Shown here: positions 1 to 9,476 of the stretch, one piece after another | How positions within the stretch are numbered: position 1 is the stretch's first letter | How the letters are laid out: each line of letters starts with the position of its first letter | Assembly: GCA_903882805.1 (NCBI GenBank) | Contig: CAIRYK010000087.1 | Span: 102,935 to 166,934 of the forward strand | Source of the DNA: an uncultured Bacteroidota bacterium | GTDB taxonomy: Bacteria > Bacteroidota > Bacteroidia > Chitinophagales > Chitinophagaceae | Length of the DNA stretch: 64,000 nucleotides | Direction: 5' to 3' | Position numbers and translations under genes: made by a program | The notes under the pieces: generated by a model | Told to the model about the DNA's origin: nothing | Seen by the model: only the letters and a program-made list of their open reading frames with translations | Databases searched by the model: none

Positions 1-10
1 CTCACAATAA

Positions 11-51
11 CCCCAAAAACAAAACCGGCTCGCTGCGAAGCAACGAACCGG
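11..51 (-). terminator. Rho-independent terminator of the M3 peptidase gene
   Basis: Read on the minus strand, a 12-bp stem with a TTC loop (two G-U wobbles, 25-51) is followed by a T-rich tract (TTTTGTTTTT). It lies just after the stop codon of the minus-strand peptidase gene, so it most likely ends that transcript. Confidence 0.8.
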
Positions 52-75
52 CGATATAAATGCGAAAATGTTGTT

Positions 76-1809
76 TTAAGATGCTATGCCCATGTCGGCA
101 AGTATGGGGGCTATAAAATCGGTGAGCTCTTTTACATAAGCCGGCGAAAAATCGAATTTTATACCTGCGGTTTGGTACAGTTCGCCAAGGGTCTTTGTAT
201 AGCCCAGACTCAGCGCATGCATGTAGTTGCTCAGCGCCTGCTCTTTGTCGGTGCGGTATTGGCGCCACATGGCCAATGCGCCCAGTTGCGCAATACCGTA
301 CTCTATATAGTAAAAAGGCACTTCAAACAAATGCAATTGTTTTTGCCAGAAGTTGGCGCGGTATTCCTCAAATCCCGTCCAGTCGGTAATACCGGTCGAG
401 AACTCGCCCAGTATTTGCAACCACGCCGCTTCGCGGTCGGCTACGGTATGTCCGGGGTGGGTGTACAGCCAGTGTTGGTATTTGTCTATGGTGGCTATCC
501 AGGGCAGCACGGTTATTGCGCGCTCCAGTTCTTCCAGTTGTGCGCGACGCAGTTCGCCTGCATCAGTAAAAAACTCATCCCAATGCTCCATCGAAAACAG
601 CTCCATGCTCATGCTGGCCAGTTCGGCAATCTCCATTGGGTATTCCTTAAATGCCGTTAGCGGCAACGGATGCGCCAGAAACGAATGAACAGCATGGCCC
701 CCTTCGTGCATCATGGTTATTACATCGCCTACAGTACCTGCGGCGTTCATAAATATAAACGGCGCTCCGGTTTCTGCCAGCGGACAGTTATAGCCGCCGG
801 GAGCCTTGCCCTTGCGGCTTTCCAGGTTCATGCGGCCAATATCCTTCATGGTTTGCAGGCAACCGCTAAAGTAACCCCCCAGCCTGTTGAACACCGCTAT
901 CGTTTTGTCGCACAGTTCGGCGCCGGTGGTAAAGGGGTGCAGCGGCTCAATGCCTACCGGCTCGGCATCGCTGTCCCATGGGCGCATATTGTCCAGCCCC
1001 AGCCTGTTTTGGCGGTTGCGCACCAGCAGCGCCTGCAGCGGCACAATATGCTCGCGCACCGCATTATGAAACGCAAAGCAATCATCGACCGTATAATCGA
1101 ACCTGCCCAACTCTCTGAATTTATAATCGCGGTAGTTTTCGAAACCCGCATTAACCGCTATCTGTTGGCGCACTGCCAGCAACTTGTCAAACAGTTCGTT
1201 GAGTTTATCTTTATCTTCCAGCCTGCGGGTAGCCACCTTTGTAAACACCGTTTCCCTCAGGCTGCGGTCGGGACTGTGCAAGAAGCGGGCCGCCTGCTGC
1301 AGGGTATATTCTTTATCGTCAATCGTTACGCCCATAGCGCCCGATATTACCCCATATTGTTGGGCCATCAGGTTCATATCGGCCTGCAAGGCCACGTTTT
1401 CCTCGCGATATAGTTTGGCGGCATTGTCTACGCTGCGCAAATAGGGGAAGAAAACGCTTTTATCCAGCTCTTGCGTATAGGGGCAATCCAGTAGTTTTTT
1501 GTTGAGCTCAAAGCTATAGGGCTTTATTTTGGGCTCTATTTCCATACAGAAATAGGTAAACGCCGCTTCATACTCCGCATTGGTAGTGTCGCAGGTCATT
1601 TTTATCTGTCGCCAGCAGGCGTCTTCGCTTATCACCGCTTCCAGCTCGCTCATATCGGCCAGCCATTGTTCCAGCTCGGCTTTATTGTTCAGTACGCGCT
1701 CCTTTAGCTCTTCGTAGTAGGGTTGCAGGGCCTCCCAATTGGTAACTGTAAAATCGGCAGGCAAAAACGTTCTTTTTTTCTGCACCAGCGGCACAAAGGA
1801 TCTGTTCAT
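76..1809 (-). CDS. M3 family oligoendopeptidase (PepF-like zinc metallopeptidase)
   Basis: A 577-residue cytoplasmic zinc peptidase of the thimet/oligoendopeptidase F family, expected to cleave short peptides rather than whole proteins. The zinc site is clear: HEGGH at about residues 368-372, with the third ligand and supporting glutamates in the segment PMEIAELASMSMEL (about 391-404). The length is close to the usual 560-610 residues and there is no signal peptide. The ATG start at 1809 gives a normal N-terminus. It is a single gene transcribed away from radA, with its own terminator after the stop. The family assignment is firm; peptide specificity cannot be read from the sequence. Confidence 0.93.
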   Translation of the reverse strand: MNRSFVPLVQKKRTFLPADFTVTNWEALQPYYEELKERVLNNKAELEQWLADMSELEAVISEDACWRQIKMTCDTTNAEYEAAFTYFCMEIEPKIKPYSFELNKKLLDCPYTQELDKSVFFPYLRSVDNAAKLYREENVALQADMNLMAQQYGVISGAMGVTIDDKEYTLQQAARFLHSPDRSLRETVFTKVATRRLEDKDKLNELFDKLLAVRQQIAVNAGFENYRDYKFRELGRFDYTVDDCFAFHNAVREHIVPLQALLVRNRQNRLGLDNMRPWDSDAEPVGIEPLHPFTTGAELCDKTIAVFNRLGGYFSGCLQTMKDIGRMNLESRKGKAPGGYNCPLAETGAPFIFMNAAGTVGDVITMMHEGGHAVHSFLAHPLPLTAFKEYPMEIAELASMSMELFSMEHWDEFFTDAGELRRAQLEELERAITVLPWIATIDKYQHWLYTHPGHTVADREAAWLQILGEFSTGITDWTGFEEYRANFWQKQLHLFEVPFYYIEYGIAQLGALAMWRQYRTDKEQALSNYMHALSLGYTKTLGELYQTAGIKFDFSPAYVKELTDFIAPILADMGIAS

Positions 1810-1986
1810 AATCTTGATTTTCGTTCTGCAAATTACGTGGAATGGGGGAAAAATGGGTGTTGTATTTTGGGGTGGGTAAGGTATACAATTACGAACAACC
1901 GAACTATTGTGTAATTTTATTAAAGAGTAATAAGTTTTGCAGCAATTATACCCCCATTCAATGGTCTGGAGCCTGAATTGCGCATA

Positions 1987-2010
1987 GTTCGGAGTCTGAA
2001 GACTACAAAC
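1987..2010. repeat. REP-like hairpin, imperfect copy (GTC-tetraloop-GAC core)
   Basis: GTTCGGAGTC, loop TGAA, GACTACAAAC: 8 of 10 pairs form. It matches the perfect hairpin at 34539-34562 in arm sequence and in the ATC that follows, so both look like copies of one short intergenic repeat. Confidence 0.55.
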
Positions 2011-2142
2011 ATCGGTGAATGCAAACTGCTATAACCGGCAAACATCTGTCTACTACATTCGCTACTTACTCCCCCCTCCCCCCACTCACAAAAATAATTG
2101 CCAACTTTCGGGATTTCATTTTTTTTCTAACACTGTCCACAT

Positions 2143-2150
2143 TACATTTG
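2143..2150 (+). promoter_or_regulatory. Bacteroidota -7 box (TACATTTG) upstream of radA
   Basis: An exact match to TAnnTTTG, 147 bases upstream of the radA ATG. No convincing TTTG-type -33 element is visible at the right distance, so the call is tentative and implies a leader of about 140 bases. Confidence 0.35.
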
Positions 2151-2296
2151 TGGTAAGTTGTGAATTTAATGGGTTAGTAAGTAAGAGCTGCCGGATTCCT
2201 CCAGCGGCTCTTTTCTGTTTTATTGTATACTTACAATCCCGCTGCGCTTATTGCCTGCTTTCTATTGTTACACGTTCCACCCCGCTCAATACTGTT

Positions 2297-3679
2297 ATGG
2301 CCAAAACTAAAACCGCTTTTTTCTGTCAGCAATGCGGATACGAAACCCCGAAATGGACCGGTAAATGCCCGTCGTGCGCCGCATGGAACTCGTTTGTAGA
2401 GGAGGTGGTGCAGCGCGACGACAAATCGAAGCCCGAAACCGTGAGCTGGGACGATGACAACAACAATAAAAAAGAAGCCCGCAAAGCCCATAAGCTCGAT
2501 GAAATAGTGCACACCAGCGAGGCGCGCATGATGGCCCCCGATACCGAACTGAACCGAACCCTGGGTGGCGGCATAGTGCCGGGCTCGGTAATACTGGTGG
2601 CCGGCGACCCGGGTATTGGTAAATCTACCCTGTTTTTGCAGTGTGCGTTGCAATGGCGGTCTATAATCACGCTATATGTGTCGGGCGAGGAAAGCGCACA
2701 GCAAATAAAACTACGTGCAGAGCGTATAGGCATCACCAACAACAATTTGTACTTGCTCACTGCCACCGACACCAATACCCTGTTTCAGGAGGTGAAAAAA
2801 GTGCGGCCGCAGCTGCTTATCATAGATTCTATACAAACACTGGAATCGCCGTATGTAGAATCGGCGGCGGGCAGTGTGTCGCAGGTGCGCGAGTGCGCGG
2901 CCGAGCTGCAACGGTTTGCCAAAACCACCAATATACCGGTTATAATAATAGGCCACATAACCAAGGACGGCGCCATAGCCGGCCCCAAGGTGCTGGAGCA
3001 TATGGTGGATACGGTGTTGCAGTTTGAAGGCGACCGCCACTATGCCTACCGCATATTGCGCACCCTCAAAAACCGCTTCGGATCTACATCAGAGATTGGG
3101 ATATACGAGATGATAGCAACCGGTATGCGGGCAGTAAGCAACCCATCTGAGATACTGCTATCGCAACACGACGAGCCGCTGAGCGGCGTGGCAATTGCCG
3201 CCACTATGGAGGCATCCCGCCCGCTGATGATAGAGGTGCAGGCGCTGGTAACGCAGGCCGTGTACGGCAATCCGCAGCGCACCGTGAGTGGTCTGGATCT
3301 TCGTAGGCTGCAGCTACTGCTGGCTGTGCTGGAAAAGCGCGGCGGGTTTCATTTTGCCGCCAAAGATGTGTTTGTAAACATTGCCGGCGGACTGAAAATA
3401 GAAGATCCTTCTATAGAGTTGGCGTTGGTATGCGCGCTGCTATCGAGCTACGAAGACAAAGCCCTGCCCTCCAATATTTGCCTGGTAGGCGAAATAGGCC
3501 TGAGCGGCGAAGTGCGTGCCGTAAACCGCATAGACCAGCGCATAGCCGAGGCCGACAAGCTGGGTATGGATGTAATATTTATACCCAAAGCCAATGCCAA
3601 GGGGCTAACACCCGCCACCTACAAAATACAGATAAAGACGGTGAATAAGGTGGAGGATGTGTATAAGATGTTGTTTTAG
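2297..3679 (+). CDS. radA: DNA repair protein RadA
   Basis: RadA is a RecA-like ATPase of recombinational repair that helps branch migration of recombination intermediates. Visible in the 460-residue product: an N-terminal C4 zinc finger (CQQCG...CPSC, about residues 10-27), Walker A GDPGIGKS (about 103-110), the RadA-specific KNRFG motif (258-262) and a C-terminal Lon-like domain with GEIGLSGEVRAV. The ATG at 2297 is chosen because it places the zinc finger at the usual distance from the start and gives the family length. A longer reading from 2015 would add 94 residues of unrelated sequence. The gene converges on an M23 peptidase gene. Confidence 0.97.
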   Translation: MAKTKTAFFCQQCGYETPKWTGKCPSCAAWNSFVEEVVQRDDKSKPETVSWDDDNNNKKEARKAHKLDEIVHTSEARMMAPDTELNRTLGGGIVPGSVILVAGDPGIGKSTLFLQCALQWRSIITLYVSGEESAQQIKLRAERIGITNNNLYLLTATDTNTLFQEVKKVRPQLLIIDSIQTLESPYVESAAGSVSQVRECAAELQRFAKTTNIPVIIIGHITKDGAIAGPKVLEHMVDTVLQFEGDRHYAYRILRTLKNRFGSTSEIGIYEMIATGMRAVSNPSEILLSQHDEPLSGVAIAATMEASRPLMIEVQALVTQAVYGNPQRTVSGLDLRRLQLLLAVLEKRGGFHFAAKDVFVNIAGGLKIEDPSIELALVCALLSSYEDKALPSNICLVGEIGLSGEVRAVNRIDQRIAEADKLGMDVIFIPKANAKGLTPATYKIQIKTVNKVEDVYKMLF

Positions 3680-3725
3680 GTTGGAGATTGAATAGCCTGT
3701 AGTAATAGGTTGTCGCAACCGGGAA

Positions 3726-4640
3726 TTATTGATTGGATGTAATCCGCTCAAACAACATATATTCCTTTCCGTCAAATTCAATATGCATAGGAGGCTCTTT
3801 ATACCATGGCGCTCCATTATGGGTATTTTGTTGCACCTGTATGTGTAAATGAGGTTCTATACTAAAACCTGAATTGCCAACCAGGCCTAAAGGTTGCCCG
3901 GTAGTTACGGGTTGTCCCACCTTTACAAATACCTCGTTCATTTTCATATGACACATAAACACATAATAGTCGTTGGTAGCTATCAGTACCTGATTAGTGT
4001 TGGTAGGGCCTCGTTTACGGTTTGGCGGCGTATTATCCGGATTGTTTTGCGCTGTTTTCAATACCCTTCCGGCACACGGGCTAAACACCGTGTCGCCGAA
4101 AATCGCATAGTCGCCGAGGTTTGAGGAGAATATTTTGTTTGCCCTGTTGCCCGCCCTATTCAGTTTCACAAGGTCCATTGCATAAACCATGCCTTTGCGC
4201 CTGTAGTGAAACAAATTTGTGGGCAAGCCCCTACCGCCCTGAAACACAATATAGTCGCCATGCTTTAAGGGGAAGGATAAATTGGCCACACCGTAATTCT
4301 TGCCCACGCTTCCTGTAAAGTACATTATGGATAAAACCAGCAATATGAGGCTAAACAACCACGAAAACGGTCGATAACGTTGCTTCAGTTGCACAGTTTC
4401 TACGGGCTTTGAGCCCGTAATGGCAGTAATCAGAAAGAAGATAAAAACTATAGCGTAGGCATATTTTAAATACAAAGACAGCAACACCCAAGCGCCATAC
4501 AAGTAAAGAAATATACCTCCGGTAATAGCCAATGCCAAACGGCTTTGGTTTTGCCCAATACCAGTTGCGCGGCGCCCTACCAAAAACAGCGTGAAGAAGG
4601 CAAACAACAGTGTAATCCCAAGCAGGCAATAAATAATCAT
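3726..4640 (-). CDS. Membrane-anchored M23 family metallopeptidase
   Basis: A 304-residue protein with about three N-terminal membrane segments (roughly residues 1-20, 32-60 and 88-108), followed by an extracytoplasmic LytM/M23 zinc peptidase domain. Metal-ligand motifs are visible: NLFHYRRKGMVYAMDL, giving the N/H...D set, and EPHLHIQV, giving the HxH. Such enzymes cut peptidoglycan peptide crosslinks, or act as inactive activators; the motifs here look complete. I use the ATG at 4640 because a possible TTG 21 bases upstream overlaps the -7 box at 4659-4666. The substrate is inferred from the family only. Confidence 0.85.
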   Translation of the reverse strand: MIIYCLLGITLLFAFFTLFLVGRRATGIGQNQSRLALAITGGIFLYLYGAWVLLSLYLKYAYAIVFIFFLITAITGSKPVETVQLKQRYRPFSWLFSLILLVLSIMYFTGSVGKNYGVANLSFPLKHGDYIVFQGGRGLPTNLFHYRRKGMVYAMDLVKLNRAGNRANKIFSSNLGDYAIFGDTVFSPCAGRVLKTAQNNPDNTPPNRKRGPTNTNQVLIATNDYYVFMCHMKMNEVFVKVGQPVTTGQPLGLVGNSGFSIEPHLHIQVQQNTHNGAPWYKEPPMHIEFDGKEYMLFERITSNQ

Positions 4641-4658
4641 ATGGGCGCTAATAATACA

Positions 4659-4666
4659 CAAAGGTA
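4659..4666 (-). promoter_or_regulatory. -7 box (TACCTTTG) for the M23 peptidase gene
   Basis: An exact TAnnTTTG match on the minus strand, about 20 bases upstream of the ATG at 4640. It supports that start over the upstream TTG. Confidence 0.5.
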
Positions 4667-4870
4667 GGTTTGCAACAATACATTCTCTGATTAGTTATGC
4701 GTCCTAGTTTCAAGCAAATCGCAATAGTCAGTTCAGAAAATGCTGCAGAAGAATAGCGCTCTGCAATACACAAAATTGTATGGCGCCGCCAAACAAAATA
4801 CCTACATCAAACAAAAAATGTTAAAATGCTATTTGGTCGCAGGAATTTAGCATTGCTGTCGTCTAAAACT

Positions 4871-4878
4871 TAACTTTG
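4871..4878 (+). promoter_or_regulatory. -7 box (TAACTTTG) for the NHL-repeat gene
   Basis: An exact TAnnTTTG match 20 bases upstream of the ATG at 4899, with a TTG at 4853-4855 as a possible -33 element. Predicted leader is about 14 bases. Confidence 0.5.
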
Positions 4879-4898
4879 AGTAAATTTAAAAAACAGGT

Positions 4899-7199
4899 AT
4901 GAGAAAGTCATTGCTATCCATAGCTTTAGGCCTTATAGGGGTGGGCGTTGCCCCTCAGTTGCAAGCGCAAAATATTTATACCTATGCAGGTATTGCCAAT
5001 ACTGCCGGGTATAGCGGAAACGACAGTCTGGCTACGCTTGCGCGTATGGCGGGTCCGGCAGGTATAGCCGTCGGCCCTACCGGCAATGTGTATGTGGCCG
5101 ACAGCCGCAACAATGTGGTGCGGGTAATAGATGGCGCGCACATCATAAAAACTTTTGCCGGCATGGGCACAGCTGGCTATGCCGGCGATGGCGGCCCGGC
5201 TACAGCAGCTCAACTACGCAACCCAACTGCGGTAACCGTAGACGCCGCTGGCAATGTATACATAGCCGACAGCCGCAATAATGTGGTGCGTATGGTAAGC
5301 GCTGCAGGCGTGATAAGCACCGTGGCCGGCGATAATACAGCTGGCTATGCCGGCGATGGCGGCCCGGCAACAGCGGCGCAACTACGCAACCCAAGCGGCG
5401 TGGCTGTAGATGCCACAGGCGGCATCTACGTGTCGGATACAAGAAATTTTGTGATACGTAAAGTATCGGCAGGCATAATCAGCACTATTGCCGGTAACAA
5501 TACGCCCGGCTATAGCGGCGACGGCGGCGCTGCAACGGCGGCGCAATTGGCGCGCCCGTTGGGACTGGGTATAGATGCCGCAGGCAATATATATGTGGCC
5601 GATGCATGGAACAATCGTGTGCGCCGCATTAGCGCCACGGGCAATATTGCCACCTTTGCCGGCAACGGCACGCTGGGTCATAGCGGCGATGGCGGACCCG
5701 CAACCGCGGCGGCGTTTGCCAGCCCAAGCGATGTAAAAACCGACGCAGCAGGCAATGTGTTTATTTCCGATTCGGGCAATACGGTGCGTATGGTAAACAC
5801 TACCAATATTGTTACCGCTTTTGCAGGCACAGGCGCAGCAGGCTACAGCGGCGATGGCGGACTGGCAACGCTGGCGCGCTTTAGCGGACCCACAGGCCTG
5901 GCGATAGATGCCGCGCACAATGTATACATAAGCGCCACTGGCAATAATGTGGTAAGGCGCGTTGGCGACTCGGTAGCGGGCATCAGCATCACATCGAGCA
6001 TGGGCGATACCGTTTGTCTTGGCGGCGCTACTATTCATTTTATTGCTACACCTATAGCCGACAGCGACCCACACTATCAGTGGCAACTGAATGGCGTAAA
6101 TGCCGGCGTAGATAGCTTTGGCTTTACTACAGGCCTTGTGCGCGGCGACAGAGTGCGTTGTGTGCTTACTACTTCGGCCGGTATTCCGCTGGCTATATCT
6201 AAAACCATGGTGGTAGATAGTTTCCCGGCTAATGGTACTATTACAGGCCCTACCAGCCTGTGCGTGGGCGTATCTACCGTGTTGCGCGTTATAGGCGTTC
6301 CTCCCGGTCCGGGCGGATTGTGGGTGAGTAGCGATACCACTATAGCAACAATGGGTACGCCTCCGGGCAGGGTTACTGCCCTCAACGTAGGCGCCGATAC
6401 TATCTACTATATTACCACCAACGGTTGCGGCTCATCTACTGCCAGTCTGCCTATAGTGGTTGTGCCCAATACCATAGCCGCCATCAGCGGTCCGCTGAAT
6501 GTTTGCGAGGGCGAAACCGTAGTTTACACAGATACTACCGTAGGCGGCCAGTGGCGCATCAATCGTCCGGCTATGTTTGGCGTTATCGACTCTGTTACCG
6601 GTTCGTTTACCGCAGGTTTCCGCCCGGGTCCGCTGAATGTTATTTATGCTACTTCAGCAGGCTGCTTTGTTAATCTCAATATCATGATCGACTCACTGCC
6701 AGTAGTAGGACCTATAACCGGCGCTACAACCGTCGATTCGGGCGCTACCATCACCCTTACCGATCCTACATCGCCGGGCGGTGTGTGGACAAGCGGTAAT
6801 ACTACGATAGCAACAGTAGGTTCTTTGACGGGCATTGTTACCGGCACAGGGTCGGGCGTGGTTACCATTACCTATACCATTACCAATGCAGCTGGTTGCA
6901 CCGCCGATACTACCTACGATATTACGGTGGTAAACACTACCGGTATTGCGCAGGTAGGCAACGCCGCAGGAATAAACATGTACCCCAACCCTGCCCACAA
7001 CACCCTGACTATAGCCGCCAATGGCGCAGCAGGCACAGTAACCATTACCGATATTACCGGCCGCATTGCCTATACCGGCAAGCTGCAGGCGGGCGCGGCA
7101 ACTACTGTAGATGTAGCTGGCTTCAATACAGGTATGTACTTTGTAACTGTAGCTACCGCTAATAGTGTGTATACGGGCAAAATAGAAAAACAGAAGTAG
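4899..7199 (+). CDS. Secreted NHL-repeat protein with T9SS type A sorting domain
   Basis: A 766-residue exported protein. It has a signal peptide (MRKSLLSIALGLIGVG...LQAQ) and then about six ~56-residue NHL repeats (roughly residues 25-355) carrying AGDGGPATAAQL and DAAGNVYVADSRNNVVR-type motifs, which should form a beta-propeller. Several Ig/Big_2-like domains follow (about 360-680). The last ~80 residues form a T9SS type A sorting domain starting at GINMYPNPAHNTL. Two repeat units are nearly identical at the DNA level (about 5170 and 5341). The protein should be secreted across the outer membrane and anchored or released. Ligand and function are unknown. It is a single gene with its own promoter and terminator. 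Confidence 0.9.
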   Translation: MRKSLLSIALGLIGVGVAPQLQAQNIYTYAGIANTAGYSGNDSLATLARMAGPAGIAVGPTGNVYVADSRNNVVRVIDGAHIIKTFAGMGTAGYAGDGGPATAAQLRNPTAVTVDAAGNVYIADSRNNVVRMVSAAGVISTVAGDNTAGYAGDGGPATAAQLRNPSGVAVDATGGIYVSDTRNFVIRKVSAGIISTIAGNNTPGYSGDGGAATAAQLARPLGLGIDAAGNIYVADAWNNRVRRISATGNIATFAGNGTLGHSGDGGPATAAAFASPSDVKTDAAGNVFISDSGNTVRMVNTTNIVTAFAGTGAAGYSGDGGLATLARFSGPTGLAIDAAHNVYISATGNNVVRRVGDSVAGISITSSMGDTVCLGGATIHFIATPIADSDPHYQWQLNGVNAGVDSFGFTTGLVRGDRVRCVLTTSAGIPLAISKTMVVDSFPANGTITGPTSLCVGVSTVLRVIGVPPGPGGLWVSSDTTIATMGTPPGRVTALNVGADTIYYITTNGCGSSTASLPIVVVPNTIAAISGPLNVCEGETVVYTDTTVGGQWRINRPAMFGVIDSVTGSFTAGFRPGPLNVIYATSAGCFVNLNIMIDSLPVVGPITGATTVDSGATITLTDPTSPGGVWTSGNTTIATVGSLTGIVTGTGSGVVTITYTITNAAGCTADTTYDITVVNTTGIAQVGNAAGINMYPNPAHNTLTIAANGAAGTVTITDITGRIAYTGKLQAGAATTVDVAGFNTGMYFVTVATANSVYTGKIEKQK

Positions 7200-7226
7200 G
7201 ATAATAAACCTATTGCAAGAATATAG

Positions 7227-7259
7227 CAGGGCTGCCTACAAGGCGGCCCTGTGTTTTTT
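7227..7259 (+). terminator. Rho-independent terminator after the NHL-repeat gene
   Basis: CAGGGC-t-GCC, a short loop, then GGC-g-GCCCTG followed by TGTTTTTT, 27 bases after the stop codon. A clean stem and T-run. Confidence 0.85.
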
Positions 7260-7431
7260 GTGGGTTGCTGCATTTAGCGCCGCGTAGTTGCCGGGGCTGC
7301 AAGTTTCCCCCAAAAGCGCCTGACGTTCATTTGGCGGCTTTCCAAACCTCAGCGTAACAGGCATATTGTATCCGGGCAACCACTATTGCCAAATTCAATG
7401 GTGGTATAGTTCAATTGCGCTATACAGCTAT

Positions 7432-7439
7432 TACCTTTG
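7432..7439 (+). promoter_or_regulatory. -7 box (TACCTTTG) abutting the DAHP synthase start codon
   Basis: An exact TAnnTTTG match that ends 4 bases before the ATG at 7444. If it is used, transcription would begin at or within a few bases of the start codon, giving a leaderless or near-leaderless mRNA. Confidence 0.45.
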
Positions 7440-7443
7440 TAGT

Positions 7444-8523
7444 ATGTCGTATTTCAAAACAGCGAAGCCTTTTGTTATTGCGGGTCCGTGTAGCGCCGAA
7501 ACGCGCGAACAAACGCTGGAAACGGCGGCGGCGCTGAGTAAAATGAATGTGCAGCTTTTCAGGGCCGGCGTTTGGAAACCGCGCACGCGTCCCGGGTCGT
7601 TTGAGGGCAATGGCCCCGACGCGCTGGTATGGCTGCAGGAGGCAAAGCAAACCTATGGCCTACCCGTAACCGTAGAGGTAGCGGAACCCGAACACATAGA
7701 GCTGGCGCTGAAACACGATATAGATGTGCTATGGCTGGGCGCCCGCACTACTGTAAACCCGTTTCAGGTGCAGCGGCTGGCCGATGCGCTAAAAGGTGTG
7801 CGAATACCTGTGATGGTAAAAAATCCCGTTAACCCGGATGTGAACCTGTGGCATGGCGCTATAGAACGGCTGGAGCAGGCAGGTATAGAACAAGTAGCCG
7901 CTATACACCGCGGTTTTTCTGGCTATAGCAGCGCTGCCGGTTACCGCAATCAGCCCAACTGGCCTATAGCCATAGAGCTAAAACGCCGGCGCCCTGAGCT
8001 GGCTATGATATGCGACCCAAGCCATATAACCGGCGCCCGCAACCGTATAGCAGAGGTGGCGCAGAAAGCGCTGGATATGCGGTTTGACGGGCTGATGATA
8101 GAGACCCACCCGCGCCCCGACGAAGCCTGGAGCGATGCCGCACAACAGGTGACGCCCGAAGCGCTGAAAACAATACTGGCACAACTAACGGTGCGCGAAG
8201 AGTTTACCACCGACATGAGCAGCCAGGTGCAACTGGAGTATCTGCGGCAGGTAATGGATAGCCTGGATGCCGAAATAATAGACCTGATAGCCCGCCGAAT
8301 GGAACTGAGTGAGAAAATGGCGGCAGTGAAAAGCGTGTGCAATATGACCGCCTACCAGCCTGCCCGCTGGCGCGAAATAGTAGAGACCCGCAGCGAGCGA
8401 GCAGCTATGCACCAGATGCCGAAGGAGTTTATAATAGATGTGTACGAAAAAATACACCACGAAAGCATACGCAAACAACTATCTGTGCTGGCCGAACTGA
8501 ATAAGGGCGCATTGACAAAATAA
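7444..8523 (+). CDS. Bifunctional 3-deoxy-7-phosphoheptulonate synthase / chorismate mutase
   Basis: A 359-residue fusion covering the first step of the shikimate pathway (DAHP from phosphoenolpyruvate and erythrose 4-phosphate) and the chorismate-to-prephenate step. Residues 1 to about 260 are a class I DAHP synthase barrel, with AGPCSAET, KPRTRPGSFEG, MVKNPVNPD and CDPSHITGAR. Residues about 265-359 are a type II chorismate mutase helical domain (LRQVMDSLDAEIIDLIARRM and following helices). The fused mutase can act as an allosteric sensor in related enzymes. The ATG at 7444 starts immediately before the barrel; the open frame upstream to 7366 lies before the promoter box. No other aromatic-pathway gene is adjacent. 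Confidence 0.93.
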   Translation: MSYFKTAKPFVIAGPCSAETREQTLETAAALSKMNVQLFRAGVWKPRTRPGSFEGNGPDALVWLQEAKQTYGLPVTVEVAEPEHIELALKHDIDVLWLGARTTVNPFQVQRLADALKGVRIPVMVKNPVNPDVNLWHGAIERLEQAGIEQVAAIHRGFSGYSSAAGYRNQPNWPIAIELKRRRPELAMICDPSHITGARNRIAEVAQKALDMRFDGLMIETHPRPDEAWSDAAQQVTPEALKTILAQLTVREEFTTDMSSQVQLEYLRQVMDSLDAEIIDLIARRMELSEKMAAVKSVCNMTAYQPARWREIVETRSERAAMHQMPKEFIIDVYEKIHHESIRKQLSVLAELNKGALTK

Positions 8524-8529
8524 AAAAAC

Positions 8530-8537
8530 TAAATTTG
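8530..8537 (+). promoter_or_regulatory. -7 box (TAAATTTG) for the methyltransferase gene
   Basis: An exact TAnnTTTG match beginning 7 bases after the preceding stop and 29 bases before the TTG start at 8559. It fits a separately transcribed gene with a leader of about 15 bases. Confidence 0.45.
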
Positions 8538-8558
8538 CCGGTCTTAAATTAGCAACCC

Positions 8559-9353
8559 TTGGCATTAAAGCAACACTTAGACGATAAGGTCAGGTTCGAC
8601 CAGCAGGTAGACAACTCAAAGTCTTATGTATTGCCGTTTATAGAAAAGACAAAGCCTATAACCAAGGGTACTACGGTGTTTGAGGTAGGCACTGCCGAAG
8701 GCGGCGTGCTGCTGCCCTTTATAGAGCGCGGCTGCTACTGCGTGGGCGTAGACCTTGCTCCCGAGCGTATAGACCTTGCCAATCATTTTCTGGAAAAAGA
8801 GGTGGCGGAAGGCAAAGTAACTTTTATACTCCAAAACATATACGAGGAGTCGTTTTTGAAACGGTTCAAAAACTACTTCGATATTATCATACTTAAAGAT
8901 GTAATAGAGCATGTGCCGGAGCAAGCCAAATTTGTAGCTTATCTGAAACTGTTTCTGAAGCCTGGCGGACAAATATTCTTTGGTTTTCCGCCATGGTATA
9001 TGCCTTTTGGCGGCCACCAGCAAATATGCCGCACCAAGTGGGTGAGCAAGTTGCCGTACTACCATATATTGCCGCGGTTTATGTACAGAGGCATACTTAA
9101 GATGGCTGGCGAGCATCCGATAATCATCAAAGAATTGATGGAAATAAAGGATACGCAGATTACTATTGAGTATTTTGAAAAGATAGCGAAGGAAAATAAT
9201 CTGCGGATACTGAACAAACAACACTATCTGATTAACCCCATATACAAATACAAATTCGGGCTGCAACCGCGCAACCAGTGGGCGCCGCTAAGCTGGATAC
9301 CCTATTTCCGCGATTTTGTAACTACATGCGTATATTATACGGTGGGCGAATAA
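8559..9353 (+). CDS. Class I SAM-dependent methyltransferase
   Basis: A 264-residue soluble methyltransferase. Motif I is VFEVGTAEGGVLLPF (about residues 40-54), the acidic motif II is VGVDLAPERIDLA, and the later motif FDIIILKDVIEHVPE lies near 105-120. The EHV pattern is typical of the UbiE/Methyltransf_11 superfamily. The substrate cannot be named. The start is a TTG: no ATG occurs in frame before the SAM-binding core, and a good promoter box lies just upstream. Its nearest neighbours are unrelated. Confidence 0.8.
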   Translation: MALKQHLDDKVRFDQQVDNSKSYVLPFIEKTKPITKGTTVFEVGTAEGGVLLPFIERGCYCVGVDLAPERIDLANHFLEKEVAEGKVTFILQNIYEESFLKRFKNYFDIIILKDVIEHVPEQAKFVAYLKLFLKPGGQIFFGFPPWYMPFGGHQQICRTKWVSKLPYYHILPRFMYRGILKMAGEHPIIIKELMEIKDTQITIEYFEKIAKENNLRILNKQHYLINPIYKYKFGLQPRNQWAPLSWIPYFRDFVTTCVYYTVGE

Positions 9354-9476
9354 CTCAAAACCGAGCGGTAAGTACAAATGCTGTTTTGTTTCGTTGTTTG
9401 ATTTCACAAAAAATTACAACCCGCCTTTTAAGTTGCTATTGTATTAATCGCTAAACTTGTAGAAAGTTTTGAATTT

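Larger units (their letters stand above)
1810..2296. other. Divergent intergenic region between the M3 peptidase gene and radA
   Basis: About 490 bases without a credible gene. It holds one imperfect copy of a hairpin repeat (1987-2010) and a TAnnTTTG box (2143-2150) for radA. The radA reading frame stays open upstream to 2015, but the protein family starts at 2297, so I treat the upstream part as leader. Confidence 0.6.

Noticed and set aside
2015..2296. N-terminal extension of radA by 94 residues
   Set aside because: It has no RadA similarity, and the zinc finger must be near the N-terminus as it is from 2297. A promoter box also lies inside it.
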